Positions 35,601-48,585 of a stretch of 64,000 bases of DNA are shown in pieces. Source of the DNA: Antedon bifida (taxonomy: Eukaryota > Echinodermata > Crinoidea > Comatulida > Antedonidae); contig OY727098.1 in the NCBI GenBank assembly GCA_963402885.1, positions 12,200,717-12,264,716 on the forward strand. The letters run 5' to 3'. The translations under genes and the position numbers were made by a program. The notes under the pieces were generated by a model. That model was not told the DNA's origin, did not search any database, and saw only the letters and a list, made by a program, of their open reading frames with translations. Position 1 is the stretch's first letter, and each line of letters opens with the position of its first letter.

Positions 35601-38600
35601 CAAATGCGATTTGAAGCTATTCTAAGCACTTTGGTGTTTTTATGATAACAAGTTTTTTCGAAAATCACAAAATGGTCTAAAACGTCTCCAAATGCGATTT
35701 GAAGCTATTCTAAGCACTTTGGTGTTTTTATGTTAACAAGTTTTTTCGAAAATCACAAAATGGTCTAAAACGTCTCCAAATGCGATTTGAAGCTATTCTA
35801 AGCACTTTGGTGTTTTTATGTTAACAAGTTTTTTCGAAAATCACAAAATGGTCTAAAACGTCTCCAAATGCGATTTGAAACTATTCTGTACACTTTGATG
35901 GTTTTTGTGAAAATTTTTTGTCGAAATGCTCAAAATGGTCTAAAACGTTTTTAAATACGATATTAAGCTATTTTGTGCTCTTTGATGTTTTTGTGTGAAA
36001 AGTTTTATCGAATTGCTCAAAATGGTCTAAAACGGTTTCTAATGAGATTTTAAGCACTTTTATGTTTTTCTGAAACCAAGTTTTTTCGTTTCACAAAATG
36101 GTCTAAAACGTCTCCAAATGCGATTTGAAGCTATTCTAAGCACTTTGGTGTTTTTATGTTAACAAGTTTTTTCGAAAATAACAAAATGGTCTAAAATGTC
36201 TCCAAATGCGATTTGAAGCTATTCTTAGCACTTTGGTGTTTTTATGTTAACAAGTTTTTTCGAAAATCACAAAATGGTCTAAAACGTCTCCAAATGCGAT
36301 TTGAAGCTATTCTAAGCACTTTGGTGTTTTTATGTTAACAAGTTTTTTCGAAAATAACAAAATGGTCTAAAATGTCTCCAAATGCGATTTGAAGCTATTC
36401 TTAGCACTTTGGTGTTTTTATGTTAACAAGTTTTTTCGAAAATCACAAAATGGTCTAAAACGTCTCCAAATGCGATTTGAAGCTATTCTGCACACTTTGA
36501 TGTTTTGTGTGAAAAATTTTTGTCGAAATGCTCAAAATGGTCTAAAACGTTTTTAAATACGATATTAAGTTATTTTGTGCTCTTTGATGTTTTTATGTGA
36601 AAAGTTTTATCGAATTGCTCAAAATGGTCTAAAATGGTTTATAATGAGATTTTAAGCAATTTGATGTTTTTGTGTAACCAAGTTTTTTCGAAAATCACAA
36701 AATGGTCTAAAACGTCTCCAAATGCGATTTGAAGCTATTCTAAGCACTTTGGTGTTTTTATGTTAACAAGTTTTTTCGAAAATCACAAAATGGTCTAAAA
36801 CGTCTCCAAATGCGATTTGAAGCTATTCTGCACACTTTGATGTTTTGTGTGAAAAATTTTTGTCGAAATGCTCAAAATGGTCTAAAACGTTTTTAAATAC
36901 GATATTAAGCTATTTTGTGCTCTTTGATGTTTTTATGTGAAAAGTTTTATCGAATTGCTCAAAATGGTCTAAAATGGTTTATAATGAGATTTTAAGCAAT
37001 TTGATGTTTTTGTGTAACCAAGTTTTTTCGAAAATCACAAAATGGTCTAAAACGTCTCCAAATGCGATTTGAAGCTATTCTAAGCACTTTGGTGTTTTTA
37101 TGTTAACAAGTTCTTTCGAAAATCACAAAATGGTCTAAAACGTTTTTAAATACGATATTAAGCTATTTTGTGCTCTTTGATGTTTTTGTGTGAAAAGTTT
37201 TATCGAATTGCTCAAAATGGTCTAAAACGGTTTCTAATGAGATTTTAAGCACTTTGATGTTTTTCTATAACCAAGTTTTTTCGAAAATCACAAAATGGTC
37301 TAAAACGTCTCCAAATGCGATTTGAAGCTATTCTAAGCACTTTGGTGTTTTTATGTTAACAAGTTTTTTCGAAAATAACAAAATGGTCTAAAATGTCTCC
37401 AAATGCGATTTGAAGCTATTCTTAGCACTTTGGTGTTTTTATGTTAACAAGTTTTTTCGAAAATCACAAAATGGTCTAAAACGTCTCCAAATGCGATTTG
37501 AAGCTATTCTGCACACTTTGATGTTTTGTGTGAAAAATTTTTGTCGAAATGCTCAAAATGGTCTAAAACGTTTTTAAATACGATATTAAGCTATTTTGTG
37601 CTCTTTGATGTTTTTATGTGAAAAGTTTTATCGAATTGCTCAAAATGGTCTAAAATGGTTTATAATGAGATTTTAAGCAATTTGATGTTTTTGTGTAACC
37701 AAGTTTTTTCGAAAATCACAAAATGGTCTAAAACGTCTCCAAATGCGATTTGAAGCTATTCTAAGCACTTTGGTGTTTTTATGTTAACAAGTTTTTTCGA
37801 AAATCACAAAATGGTCTAAAACGTCTCCAAATGCGATTTGAAGCTATTCTGTACACTTTGATGTTTTTTTGAAAATTTTTTGTCGAAATGCTCAAAATGG
37901 TCTAAAACGTTTTTAAATACGATATTAAGCTATTTTGTGCTCTTTGATGTTTTTGTGTGAAAAGTTTTATCGAATTGCTCAAAATGGTCTAAAACGGTTT
38001 CTAATGAGATTTAAAGCACTTTGATGTTTTTCTGTAACCAAGTTTTTTCGAAAATCACAAAATGGTCTAAAACGTCTCCAAATGCGATTTGAAGCTATTC
38101 TGCACACTTTGATGTTTTGTGTGAAAAATTTTTGTCGAAATGCTCAAAATGGTCTAAAACGTTTTTAAATACGATATTAAGCTATTTTGTGCTCTTTGAT
38201 GTTTTTGTGTGAAAAGTTTTATCGAATTGCTCAAAATGGTCTAAAACGGTTTATAATGAGATTTTAAGCACTTTGATGTTTTTGTGTAACCAAGTTTTTT
38301 CGAAAATCACAAAATGGTCTAAAACGTCTCCAAATGCGATTTGAAGCTATTCTAAGCACTTTGGTGTTTTTATGTTAACAAGTTCTTTCGAAAATCACAA
38401 AATGGTCTAAAACGTTTTTAAATACGATATTAAGCTATTTTGTGCTCTTTGATGTTTTTGTGTGAAAAGTTTTATCGAATTGCTCAAAATGGTCTAAAAC
38501 GGTTTCTAATGAGATTTTAAGCACTTTGATGTTTTTCTATAACCAAGTTTTTTCGAAAATCACAAAATGGTCTAAAACGTCTCCAAATGCGATTTGAAGC

Positions 38601-41600
38601 TATTCTAAGCACTTTGGTGTTTTTATGTTAACAAGTTTTTTCGAAAATAACAAAATGGTCTAAAATGTCTCCAAATGCGATTTGAAGCTATTCTTAGCAC
38701 TTTGGTGTTTTTATGTTAACAAGTTTTTTCGAAAATCACAAAATGGTCTAAAACGTCTCCAAATGCGATTTGAAGCTATTCTGCACACTTTGATGTTTTG
38801 TGTGAAAAATTTTTGTCGAAATGCTCAAAATGGTCTAAAACGTTTTTAAATACGATATTAAGCTATTTTGTGCTCTTTGATGTTTTTGTGTGAAAAGTTT
38901 TATCGAATTGCTCAAACTGGTCTAAAACGGTTTCTAATGAGATTTTAAGCACTTTGATGTTTTTCTGTAACCAAGTTTTTTCGAAAATCACAAAATAGTC
39001 TAAAACGTCTCCAAATGCGATTTGAAGCTATTCTAAGCACTTTGGTGTTTTTATGTTAACAAGTTTTTTCGAAAATAACAAAATGGTCTAAAATGTCTCC
39101 AAATGCGATTTGAAGCTATTCTTAGCACTTTGGTGTTTTTATGTTAACAAGTTTTTTCGAAAATCACAAAATGGTCTAAAACGTCTCCAAATGCGATTTG
39201 AAGCTATTCTGCACACTTTGATGTTTTGTGTGAAAAATTTTTGTCGAAATGCTCAAAATGGTCTAAAACGTTTTTAAATACGATATTAAGCTATTTTGTG
39301 CTCTTTGATGTTTTTGTGTGAAAAGTTTTATCGAATTGCTCAAAATGGTCTAAAACGGTTTATAATGAGATTTTAAGCACTTTGATGTTTTTGTGTAACC
39401 AAGTTTTTTCGAAAATCACAAAATGGTCTAAAACGTCTCCAAATGCGATTTGAAGCTATTCTAAGCACTTTGGTGTTTTTATGTTAACAAGTTCTTTCGA
39501 AAATCACAAAATGGTCTAAAACGTTTTTAAATACGATATTAAGCTATTTTGTGCTCTTTGATGTTTTTGTGTGAAAAGTTTTATCGAATTGCTCAAAATG
39601 GTCTAAAACGGTTTATAATGAGATTTTAAGCACTTTGATGTTTTTGTGTAACCAAGTTTTTTCGAAAATCACAAAATGGTCTAAAACGTCTCCAAATGCG
39701 ATTTGAAGCTATTCTAAGCACTTTGGTGTTTTTATGATAACAAGTTTTTTCGAAAATCACAAAATGGTCTAAAACGTCTCCAAATGCGATTTGAAGCTAT
39801 TCTAAGCACTTTGGTGTTTTTATGTTAACAAGTTTTTTCGAAAATCACAAAATGGTCTAAAACGTTTTTAAATACGATATTAAGCTATTTTGTGCTCTTT
39901 GATGTTTTTGTGTGAAAAGTTTTATCGAATTGCTCAAAATGGTCTAAAACGGTTTCTAATGAGATTTTAAGCACTTTGATGTTTTTCTGTAACCAAGTTT
40001 GTTCGAAAATCACAAAATGGTCTAAAACGTCTCCAAATGCGATTTGAAGCTATTCTAAGCACTTTGGTGTTTTTATGATAACAAGTTTTTTCGAAAATCA
40101 CAAAATGGTCTAAAACGTCTCCAAATGCGATTTGAAGCTATTCTAAGCACTTTGGTGTTTTTATGTTAACAAGTTTTTTCGAAAATCACAAAATGGTCTA
40201 AAACGTCTCCAAATGCGATTTGAAGCTATTCTAAGCACTTTGGTGTTTTTATGTTAACAAGTTTTTTCGAAAATCACAAAATGGTATAAAACGTCTCCAA
40301 ATGCGATTTGAAGCTATTCTGTACACTTTGATGGTTTTTGTGAAAAATTTTTGTCGAAATGCTCAAAATGGTCTAAAACGTTTTTAAATACGATATTAAG
40401 CTATTTTGTGCTCTTTGATGTTTTGTGTGAACATTTTTTGTCGAAATGCTCAAAATGGTCTAAAACGTTTTTAAATACGATATTAAGCTATTTTGTGCTC
40501 TTTGATGTTTTTGTGTGAAAAGATTTATCGAATTGCTCAAAATGGTCTAAAACGGTTTCTAATGAGATTTAAAGCACTTTGATGTTTTTCTGTAACCAAG
40601 TTTTTTCGAAAATCACAAAATGGTCTAAAACGTCTCCAAATGCGATTTGAAGCTATTCTGCACACTTTGATGTTTTGTGTGAAACATTTTTGTCGAAATG
40701 CTCAAAATGGTCTAAAACGTTTTTAAATACGATATTAAGCTATTTTGTGCTCTTTGATGTTTTTGTGTGAAAAGTTTTATCGAATTGCTCAAAATGGTCT
40801 AAAACGGTTTCTAATGAGATTTTAAGCACTTTGATGTTTTTCTGTAACCAAGTTTTTTCGAAAATCACAAAATGGTCTAAAACGTCTCCAAATGCGATTT
40901 GAAGCTATTCTAAGCACTTTGGTGTTTTTATGTTAACAAGTTTTTTCGAAAATAACAAAATGGTCTAAAATGTCTCCAAATGCGATTTGAAGCTATTCTT
41001 AGCACTTTGGTGTTTTTATGTTAACAAGTTTTTTCGAAAATCACAAAATGGTCTAAAACGTCTCCAAATGCGATTTGAAGCTATTCTGCACACTTTGATG
41101 TTTTGTGTGAAAAATTTTTGTCGAAATGCTCAAAATGGTCTAAAACGTTTTTAAATACGATATTAAGCTATTTTGTGCTCTTTGATGTTTTTGTGTGAAA
41201 AGTTTTATCGAATTGCTCAAAATGGTCTAAAACGGTTTATAATGAGATTTTAAGCACTTTGATGTTTTTGTGTAACCAAGTTTTTTCGAAAATCACAAAA
41301 TGGTCTAAAACGTCTCCAAATGCGATTTGAAGCTATTCTAAGCACTTTGGTGTTTTTATGTTAACAAGTTCTTTCGAAAATCACAAAATGGTCTAAAACG
41401 TTTTTAAATACGATATTAAGCTATTTTGTGCTCTTTGATGTTTTTGTGTGAAAAGTTTTATCGAATTGCTCAAAATGGTCTAAAACGGTTTCTAATGAGA
41501 TTTTAAGCACTTTGATGTTTTTCTATAACCAAGTTTTTTCGAAAATCACAAAATGGTCTAAAACGTCTCCAAATGCGATTTGAAGCTATTCTAAGCACTT

Positions 41601-44600
41601 TGGTGTTTTTATGTTAACAAGTTTTTTCGAAAATAACAAAATGGTCTAAAATGTCTCCAAATGCGATTTGAAGCTATTCTTAGCACTTTGGTGTTTTTAT
41701 GTTAACAAGTTTTTTCGAAAATCACAAAATGGTCTAAAACGTCTCCAAATGCGATTTGAAGCTATTCTGCACACTTTGATGTTTTGTGTGAAAAATTTTT
41801 GTCGAAATGCTCAAAATGGTCTAAAACGTTTTTAAATACGATATTAAGCTATTTTGTGCTCTTTGATGTTTTTGTGTGAAAAGTTTTATCGAATTGCTCA
41901 AACTGGTCTAAAACGGTTTCTAATGAGATTTTAAGCACTTTGATGTTTTTCTGTAACCAAGTTTTTTCGAAAATCACAAAATAGTCTAAAACGTCTCCAA
42001 ATGCGATTTGAAGCTATTCTAAGCACTTTGGTGTTTTTATGTTAACAAGTTTTTTCGAAAATAACAAAATGGTCTAAAATGTCTCCAAATGCGATTTGAA
42101 GCTATTCTTAGCACTTTGGTGTTTTTATGTTAACAAGTTTTTTCGAAAATCACAAAATGGTCTAAAACGTCTCCAAATGCGATTTGAAGCTATTCTGCAC
42201 ACTTTGATGTTTTGTGTGAAAAATTTTTGTCGAAATGCTCAAAATGGTCTAAAACGTTTTTAAATACGATATTAAGCTATTTTGTGCTCTTTGATGTTTT
42301 TGTGTGAAAAGTTTTATCGAATTGCTCAAAATGGTCTAAAACGGTTTATAATGAGATTTTAAGCACTTTGATGTTTTTGTGTAACCAAGTTTTTTCGAAA
42401 ATCACAAAATGGTCTAAAACGTCTCCAAATGCGATTTGAAGCTATTCTAAGCACTTTGGTGTTTTTATGTTAACAAGTTCTTTCGAAAATCACAAAATGG
42501 TCTAAAACGTTTTTAAATACGATATTAAGCTATTTTGTGCTCTTTGATGTTTTTGTGTGAAAAGTTTTATCGAATTGCTCAAAATGGTCTAAAACGGTTT
42601 ATAATGAGATTTTAAGCACTTTGATGTTTTTGTGTAACCAAGTTTTTTCGAAAATCACAAAATGGTCTAAAACGTCTCCAAATGCGATTTGAAGCTATTC
42701 TAAGCACTTTGGTGTTTTTATGATAACAAGTTTTTTCGAAAATCACAAAATGGTCTAAAACGTCTCCAAATGCGATTTGAAGCTATTCTAAGCACTTTGG
42801 TGTTTTTATGTTAACAAGTTTTTTCGAAAATCACAAAATGGTCTAAAACGTTTTTAAATACGATATTAAGCTATTTTGTGCTCTTTGATGTTTTTGTGTG
42901 AAAAGTTTTATCGAATTGCTCAAAATGGTCTAAAACGGTTTCTAATGAGATTTTAAGCACTTTGATGTTTTTCTGTAACCAAGTTTGTTCGAAAATCACA
43001 AAATGGTCTAAAACGTCTCCAAATGCGATTTGAAGCTATTCTAAGCACTTTGGTGTTTTTATGATAACAAGTTTTTTCGAAAATCACAAAATGGTCTAAA
43101 ACGTCTCCAAATGCGATTTGAAGCTATTCTAAGCACTTTGGTGTTTTTATGTTAACAAGTTTTTTCGAAAATCACAAAATGGTCTAAAACGTCTCCAAAT
43201 GCGATTTGAAGCTATTCTAAGCACTTTGGTGTTTTTATGTTAACAAGTTTTTTCGAAAATCACAAAATGGTATAAAACGTCTCCAAATGCGATTTGAAGC
43301 TATTCTGTACACTTTGATGGTTTTTGTGAAAAATTTTTGTCGAAATGCTCAAAATGGTCTAAAACGTTTTTAAATACGATATTAAGCTATTTTGTGCTCT
43401 TTGATGTTTTGTGTGAACATTTTTTGTCGAAATGCTCAAAATGGTCTAAAACGTTTTTAAATACGATATTAAGCTATTTTGTGCTCTTTGATGTTTTTGT
43501 GTGAAAAGTTTTATCGAATTGCTCAAAATGGTCTAAAACGGTTTCTAATGAGATTTTAAGCACTTTGATGTTTTTCTATAACCAAGTTTTTTCGAAAATC
43601 ACAAAATGGTCTAAAACGTCTCCAAATGCGATTTGAAGCTATTCTAAGCACTTTGGTGTTTTTATGTTAACAAGTTTTTTCGAAAATAACAAAATGGTCT
43701 AAAATGTCTCCAAATGCGATTTGAAGCTATTCTTAGCACTTTGGTGTTTTTATGTTAACAAGTTTTTTCGAAAATCACAAAATGGTCTAAAACGTCTCCA
43801 AATGCGATTTGAAGCTATTCTGCACACTTTGATGTTTTGTGTGAAAAATTTTTGTCGAAATGCTCAAAATGGTCTAAAACGTTTTTAAATACGATATTAA
43901 GTTATTTTGTGCTCTTTGATGTTTTTATGTGAAAGGTTTTATCGAATTGCTCAAAATGGTCTAAAATGGTTTATAATGAGATTTTAAGCAATTTGATGTT
44001 TTTGTGTAACCAAGTTTTTTCGAAAATCACAAAATGGTCTAAAACGTCTCCAAATGCGATTTGAAGCTATTCTAAGCACTTTGGTGTTTTTATGTTAACA
44101 AGTTTTTTCGAAAATCACAAAATGGTCTAAAACGTCTCCAAATGCGATTTGAAGCTATTCTGTAGACTTTGATGTTTTTTGTGAAAAATTTTTGTCGAAA
44201 TGCTCAAAATGGTCTAAAACGTTTTTAAATACGATATTAAGCTATTTTGTGCTCTTTGATGTTTTTGTGTGAAAAGTTTTATCGAATTGCTCAAAATGGT
44301 CTAAAACGGTTTCTAATGAGATTTAAAGCACTTTGATGTTTTTCTGTAACCAAGTTTTTTCGAAAATCACAAATTGGTCTAAAACGTCTCCAAATGCGAT
44401 TTGAAGCTATTCTGCACACTTTGATGTTTTGTGTGAAACATTTTTGTCGAAATGCTCAAAATGGTCTAAAACGTTTTTAAATACGATATTAAGCTATTTT
44501 GGGCTCTTTGATGTTTTTGTGTGAAAAGTTTTATCGAATTGCTCAAAATGGTCTAAAACGGTTTCTAATGAGATTTTAAGCACTTTGATGTTTTTCTATA

Positions 44601-46270
44601 ACCAAGTTTTTTCGAAAATCACAAAATGGTCTAAAACGTCTCCAAATGCGATTTGAAGCTATTCTAAGCACTTTGGTGTTTTTATGTTAACAAGTTTTTT
44701 CGAAAATAACAAAATGGTCTAAAATGTCTCCAAATGCGATTTGAAGCTATTCTTAGCACTTTGGTGTTTTTATGTTAACAAGTTTTTTCGAAAATCACAA
44801 AATGGTCTAAAACGTCTCCAAATGCGATTTGAAGCTATTCTGCACACTTTGATGTTTGGTGTGAAAAATTTTTGTCGAAATGCTCAAAATGGTCTAAAAC
44901 GTTTTTAAATACGATATTAAGCTATTTTGTGCTCTTTGATGTTTTTGTGTGAAAAGTTTTATCGAATTGCTCAAAATGGTCTAAAACGGTTTATAATGAG
45001 ATTTTAAGCACTTTGATGTTTTTGTGTAACCAAGTTTTTTCGAAAATCACAAAATGGTCTAAAACGTCTCCAAATGCGATTTGAAGCTATTCTAAGCACT
45101 TTGGTGTTTTTATGTTAACAAGTTCTTTCGAAAATCACAAAATGGTCTAAAACGTTTTTAAATACGATATTAAGCTATTTTGTGCTCTTTGATGTTTTTG
45201 TGTGAAAAGTTTTATCGAATTGCTCAAAATGGTCTAAAACGGTTTATAATGAGATTTTAAGCACTTTGATGTTTTTGTGTAACCAAGTTTTTTCGAAAAT
45301 CACAAAATGGTCTAAAACGTCTCCAAATGCGATTTGAAGCTATTCTAAGCACTTTGGTGTTTTTATGATAACAAGTTTTTTCGAAAATCACAAAATGGTC
45401 TAAAACGTCTCCAAATGCGATTTGAAGCTATTCTAAGCACTTTGGTGTTTTTATGTTAACAAGTTTTTTCGAAAATCACAAAATGGTCTAAAACGTTTTT
45501 AAATACGATATTAAGCTATTTTGTGCTCTTTGATGTTTTTGTGTGAAAAGTTTTATCGAATTGCTCAAAATGGTCTAAAACGGTTTCTAATGAGATTTTA
45601 AGCACTTTGATGTTTTTCTGTAACCAAGTTTGTTCGAAAATGACAAAATGGTCTAAAACGTCTCCAAATGCGATTTGAAGCTATTCTAAGCACTTTGGTG
45701 TTTTTATGTTAACAAGTTTTTTCGAAAAAAACAAAATGGTCTAAAATGTCTCAAAATGCGATTTGAAGCTATTCTTAGCACTTTGGTGTTTTTATGTTAA
45801 CAAGTTTTTTCGAAAATCACAAAATGGTCTAAAACGTCTCCAAATGCGATTTGAAGCTATTCTGCACGCTTTGATGTTTTGTGTGAACAATTTTTGTCGA
45901 AATGCTCAAAATGTTCTAAAACGTTTTTAAATACGATATTAAGCTATTTTGTGCTCTTTGATGTTTTTGTGTGAAAAGTTTTATCGAATTGCTCAAAATG
46001 GTCTAAAACGGTTTATAATGAGATTTTAAGCACTTTGATGTTTTTGTGTAACCAAGTTTTTTCGAAAATCACAAAATGGTCTAAAACGTCTCCAAATGCG
46101 ATTTGAAGCTATTCTAAGCACTTTGGTGTTTTTATGTTAACAAGTTCTTTCGAAAATCACAAAATGGTCTAAAACGTTTTTAAATACGATATTAAGCTAT
46201 TTTGTGCTCTTTGATGTTTTTGTGTGAAAAGTTTTATCGAATTGCTCAAAATGGTCTAAAACGGTTTCTA
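35600..46270 (+). repeat. Higher-order repeat region, rearranged copies
   Basis: The same markers reappear with other spacings. Offsets of 10,150 bp link 33159/43309 and 34174/44324, and 2,986 bp links 40323/43309 and 39996/42982 (the latter marked by AAGTTTGTTCGAAAATC). Blocks in between contain extra or missing monomers, so unequal exchange acted in whole-monomer steps. TAAAG markers at 34854, 38012 and 40570 are 3,158 and 2,558 bp apart. Confidence 0.8.
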
Positions 46271-48585
46271 ATGAGATTTTAAGCACTTTGATGTTTTTAT
46301 GTTAACAAGTTTTTTCGAAAATCACCCAAATGGTCTAAAGCGTCTCCAAATTCGATTTGATGCTATTCTAATCACTTTGGTGTTTTTATGTTAACAAGTT
46401 TTTTCGAAAATCGCAAAATGGTTTAAAACGTCTCCAAATGCGATTTGGAGCTATTCTAACACCTTGGTGTTTTTATGTTAACAAGTTTTTTCGAAAATCA
46501 CAAATAGGTCTATAACGTCTCTAAATGAGATTTGAAGTTATTCTTAGCACTTTGGTGTTTTGTGTGAACAATTTTTGTCGAAATGCTCAAAATGGTCTAA
46601 AACGTTTTTAAATACGATATTAAGCTATTTTGTGCTCTTTGATGATTTTGTGTGAAAAGTTTTATCGAAATCCTCAAAATGGTCTAAAACGGTTTCTAAT
46701 GTGATTTTAAGGACTTTGATGTTTTTGTGTAACCAAGTTTTTTCGAAAATCACAAAATGGTCTAAAACGTCTCCAAATGCGATTTGAAGCTATTCTAAGT
46801 ACTTTGGTGTTTTTATGTTAACAAGTTTTTTCGAAAATCACAAAATGGTCTAAAACGTCTCTAAATGCGATTTGAAGCTATTCTGTACACTTTGATGTTT
46901 TGTGTGAAAAATTTTTGTCGAAATGCTCAAAATGGTCTAAAACGTTTTTAAATACGATATTAAGTTATTTTGTGCTCTTTGATGTTTTTGTGTGAAAAGT
47001 TTTATCGAATTGCTCAAAATGGTCTAAAACGGTTTCTAATGAGATTTTAAGCACTTTGATGATTTTATGTTAACAAGTTTTTTCGAAAATCACCCAAATG
47101 GTCTAAAGCGTCTCCAAATTCGATTTGATGCTATTCTAATCACTTTGGTGTTTTTATGTTAACAAGTTTTTTCGAAAATCGCAAAATGGTTTAAAACGTC
47201 TCCAAATGCGATTTGAAGCTATTCTAACACTTTGGTGTTTTTATGTTAACAAGTTTTTTCGAAAATCACAAATAGGTCTATAACGTCTCTAAATGAGATT
47301 TGAAGTTATTCTTAGCACTTTGGTGTTTTGTGTGAACAATTTTTGTCGAAATGCTCAAAATGGTCTAAAACGTTTTTAAATACGATATTAAGCTATTTTG
47401 TGCTCTTTGATGTTTTTGTGTGATAAGTTTTATCGAAATCCTCAAAATGGTCTAAAACGGTTTCTAATGTGATTTTAAGGACTTTGATGTTTTTGGGTAA
47501 CCAAGTTTTTTCGAAAATCACAAAATGGTCTAAAACGTCTCCAAATGCGATTTGAAGCTATTCTAAGTACTTTCGTGTTTTTATGTTAACAAGTTTTTTC
47601 GAAAATCACAAAATGGTCTAAAACGTCTCTAAATGCGATTTGAAGCTATTCTGTACACTTTGATGTTTTGTGTGAAAAATTTTTGTCGAAATGCTCAAAA
47701 TGGTCTAAAACGTTTTTAAATACGATATTAAGCTCTTTTGTGCTCTTTGATGTTTTTGTGTGAAAAGTTTTATCGAAATCCTCAAAAAGGTCTAAAACGG
47801 TTTCTAATGAGATTTTAAGCAATTTGATGTTTTTGTGTAACCAAGTTTTTTCGAAAATCACAAAATGGTCTAAAACGTCTCCAAATGCGATTTGAAGCTA
47901 TTCTAACACTTTGGTGTTTTTATGTTAACAAGTTTTTTCGAAAATCACAAATAGGTCTATAACGTCTCTAAATGAGATTTGAAGTTATTCTTAGCACTTT
48001 GGTGTTTTGTGTGAACAATTTTTGTCGAAATGCTCAAAATGGTCTAAAACGTTTTTAAATACGATATTAAGCTATTTTGTGCTCTTTGATGTTTTTGTGT
48101 GATAAGTTTTATCGAAATCCTCAAAATGGTCTAAAACGGTTTCTAATGTGATTTTAAGGACTTTGATGTTTTTGGGTAACCAAGTTTTTTCGAAAATCAC
48201 AAAATGGTCTAAAACGTCTCCAAATGCGATTTGAAGCTATTCTAAGTACTTTCGTGTTTTTATGTTAACAAGTTTTTTCGAAAATCACAAAATGGTCTAA
48301 AACGTCTCTAAATGCGATTTGAAGCTATTCTGTACACTTTGATGTTTTGTGTGAAAAATTTTTGTCGAAATGCTCAAAATGGTCTAAAACGTTTTTAAAT
48401 ACGATATTAAGCTCTTTTGTGCTCTTTGATGTTTTTGTGTGAAAAGTTTTATCGAAATCCTCAAAAAGGTCTAAAACGGTTTCTAATGAGATTTTAAGCA
48501 ATTTGATGTTTTTGTGTAACCAAGTTTTTTCGAAAATCACAAAATGGTCTAAAACGTCTCCAAATGCGATTTGAAGCTATTCTAA
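46270..48585 (+). repeat. Divergent satellite variant block, copy 2
   Basis: It recapitulates the rare variants of the 21.8-22.7 kb block. ATCACCCAAATGG occurs at 46321 and 47089, 768 bp apart, and AAATAGGTCTATAACG follows at about 46502, 47270 and 47949. It interrupts the otherwise homogeneous higher-order repeats and itself contains the 679-bp perfect duplication. Confidence 0.85.
47191..48585 (+). repeat. 679-bp tandem duplication, apparently perfect
   Basis: ATTCTAACAC recurs at 47221 and 47900, exactly 679 bp apart. Comparing the copies line by line I found no difference, including private variants (GTGTGATAAGTTTTATCG, GGGTAACCAAG, TACTTTCGTG, CTCAAAAAGGTC). Identity begins just after a T/C difference near 47189 and extends a few tens of bases beyond two full units. 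The unit is eight monomers. Identical 71-codon minus-strand open frames at 47646-47861 and 48325-48540 are by-products. Confidence 0.93.

Noticed and set aside
47646..48540. Two identical 71-codon minus-strand frames
   Set aside because: They are identical only because they lie in the 679-bp duplicated DNA; they are repeat-derived like the others.
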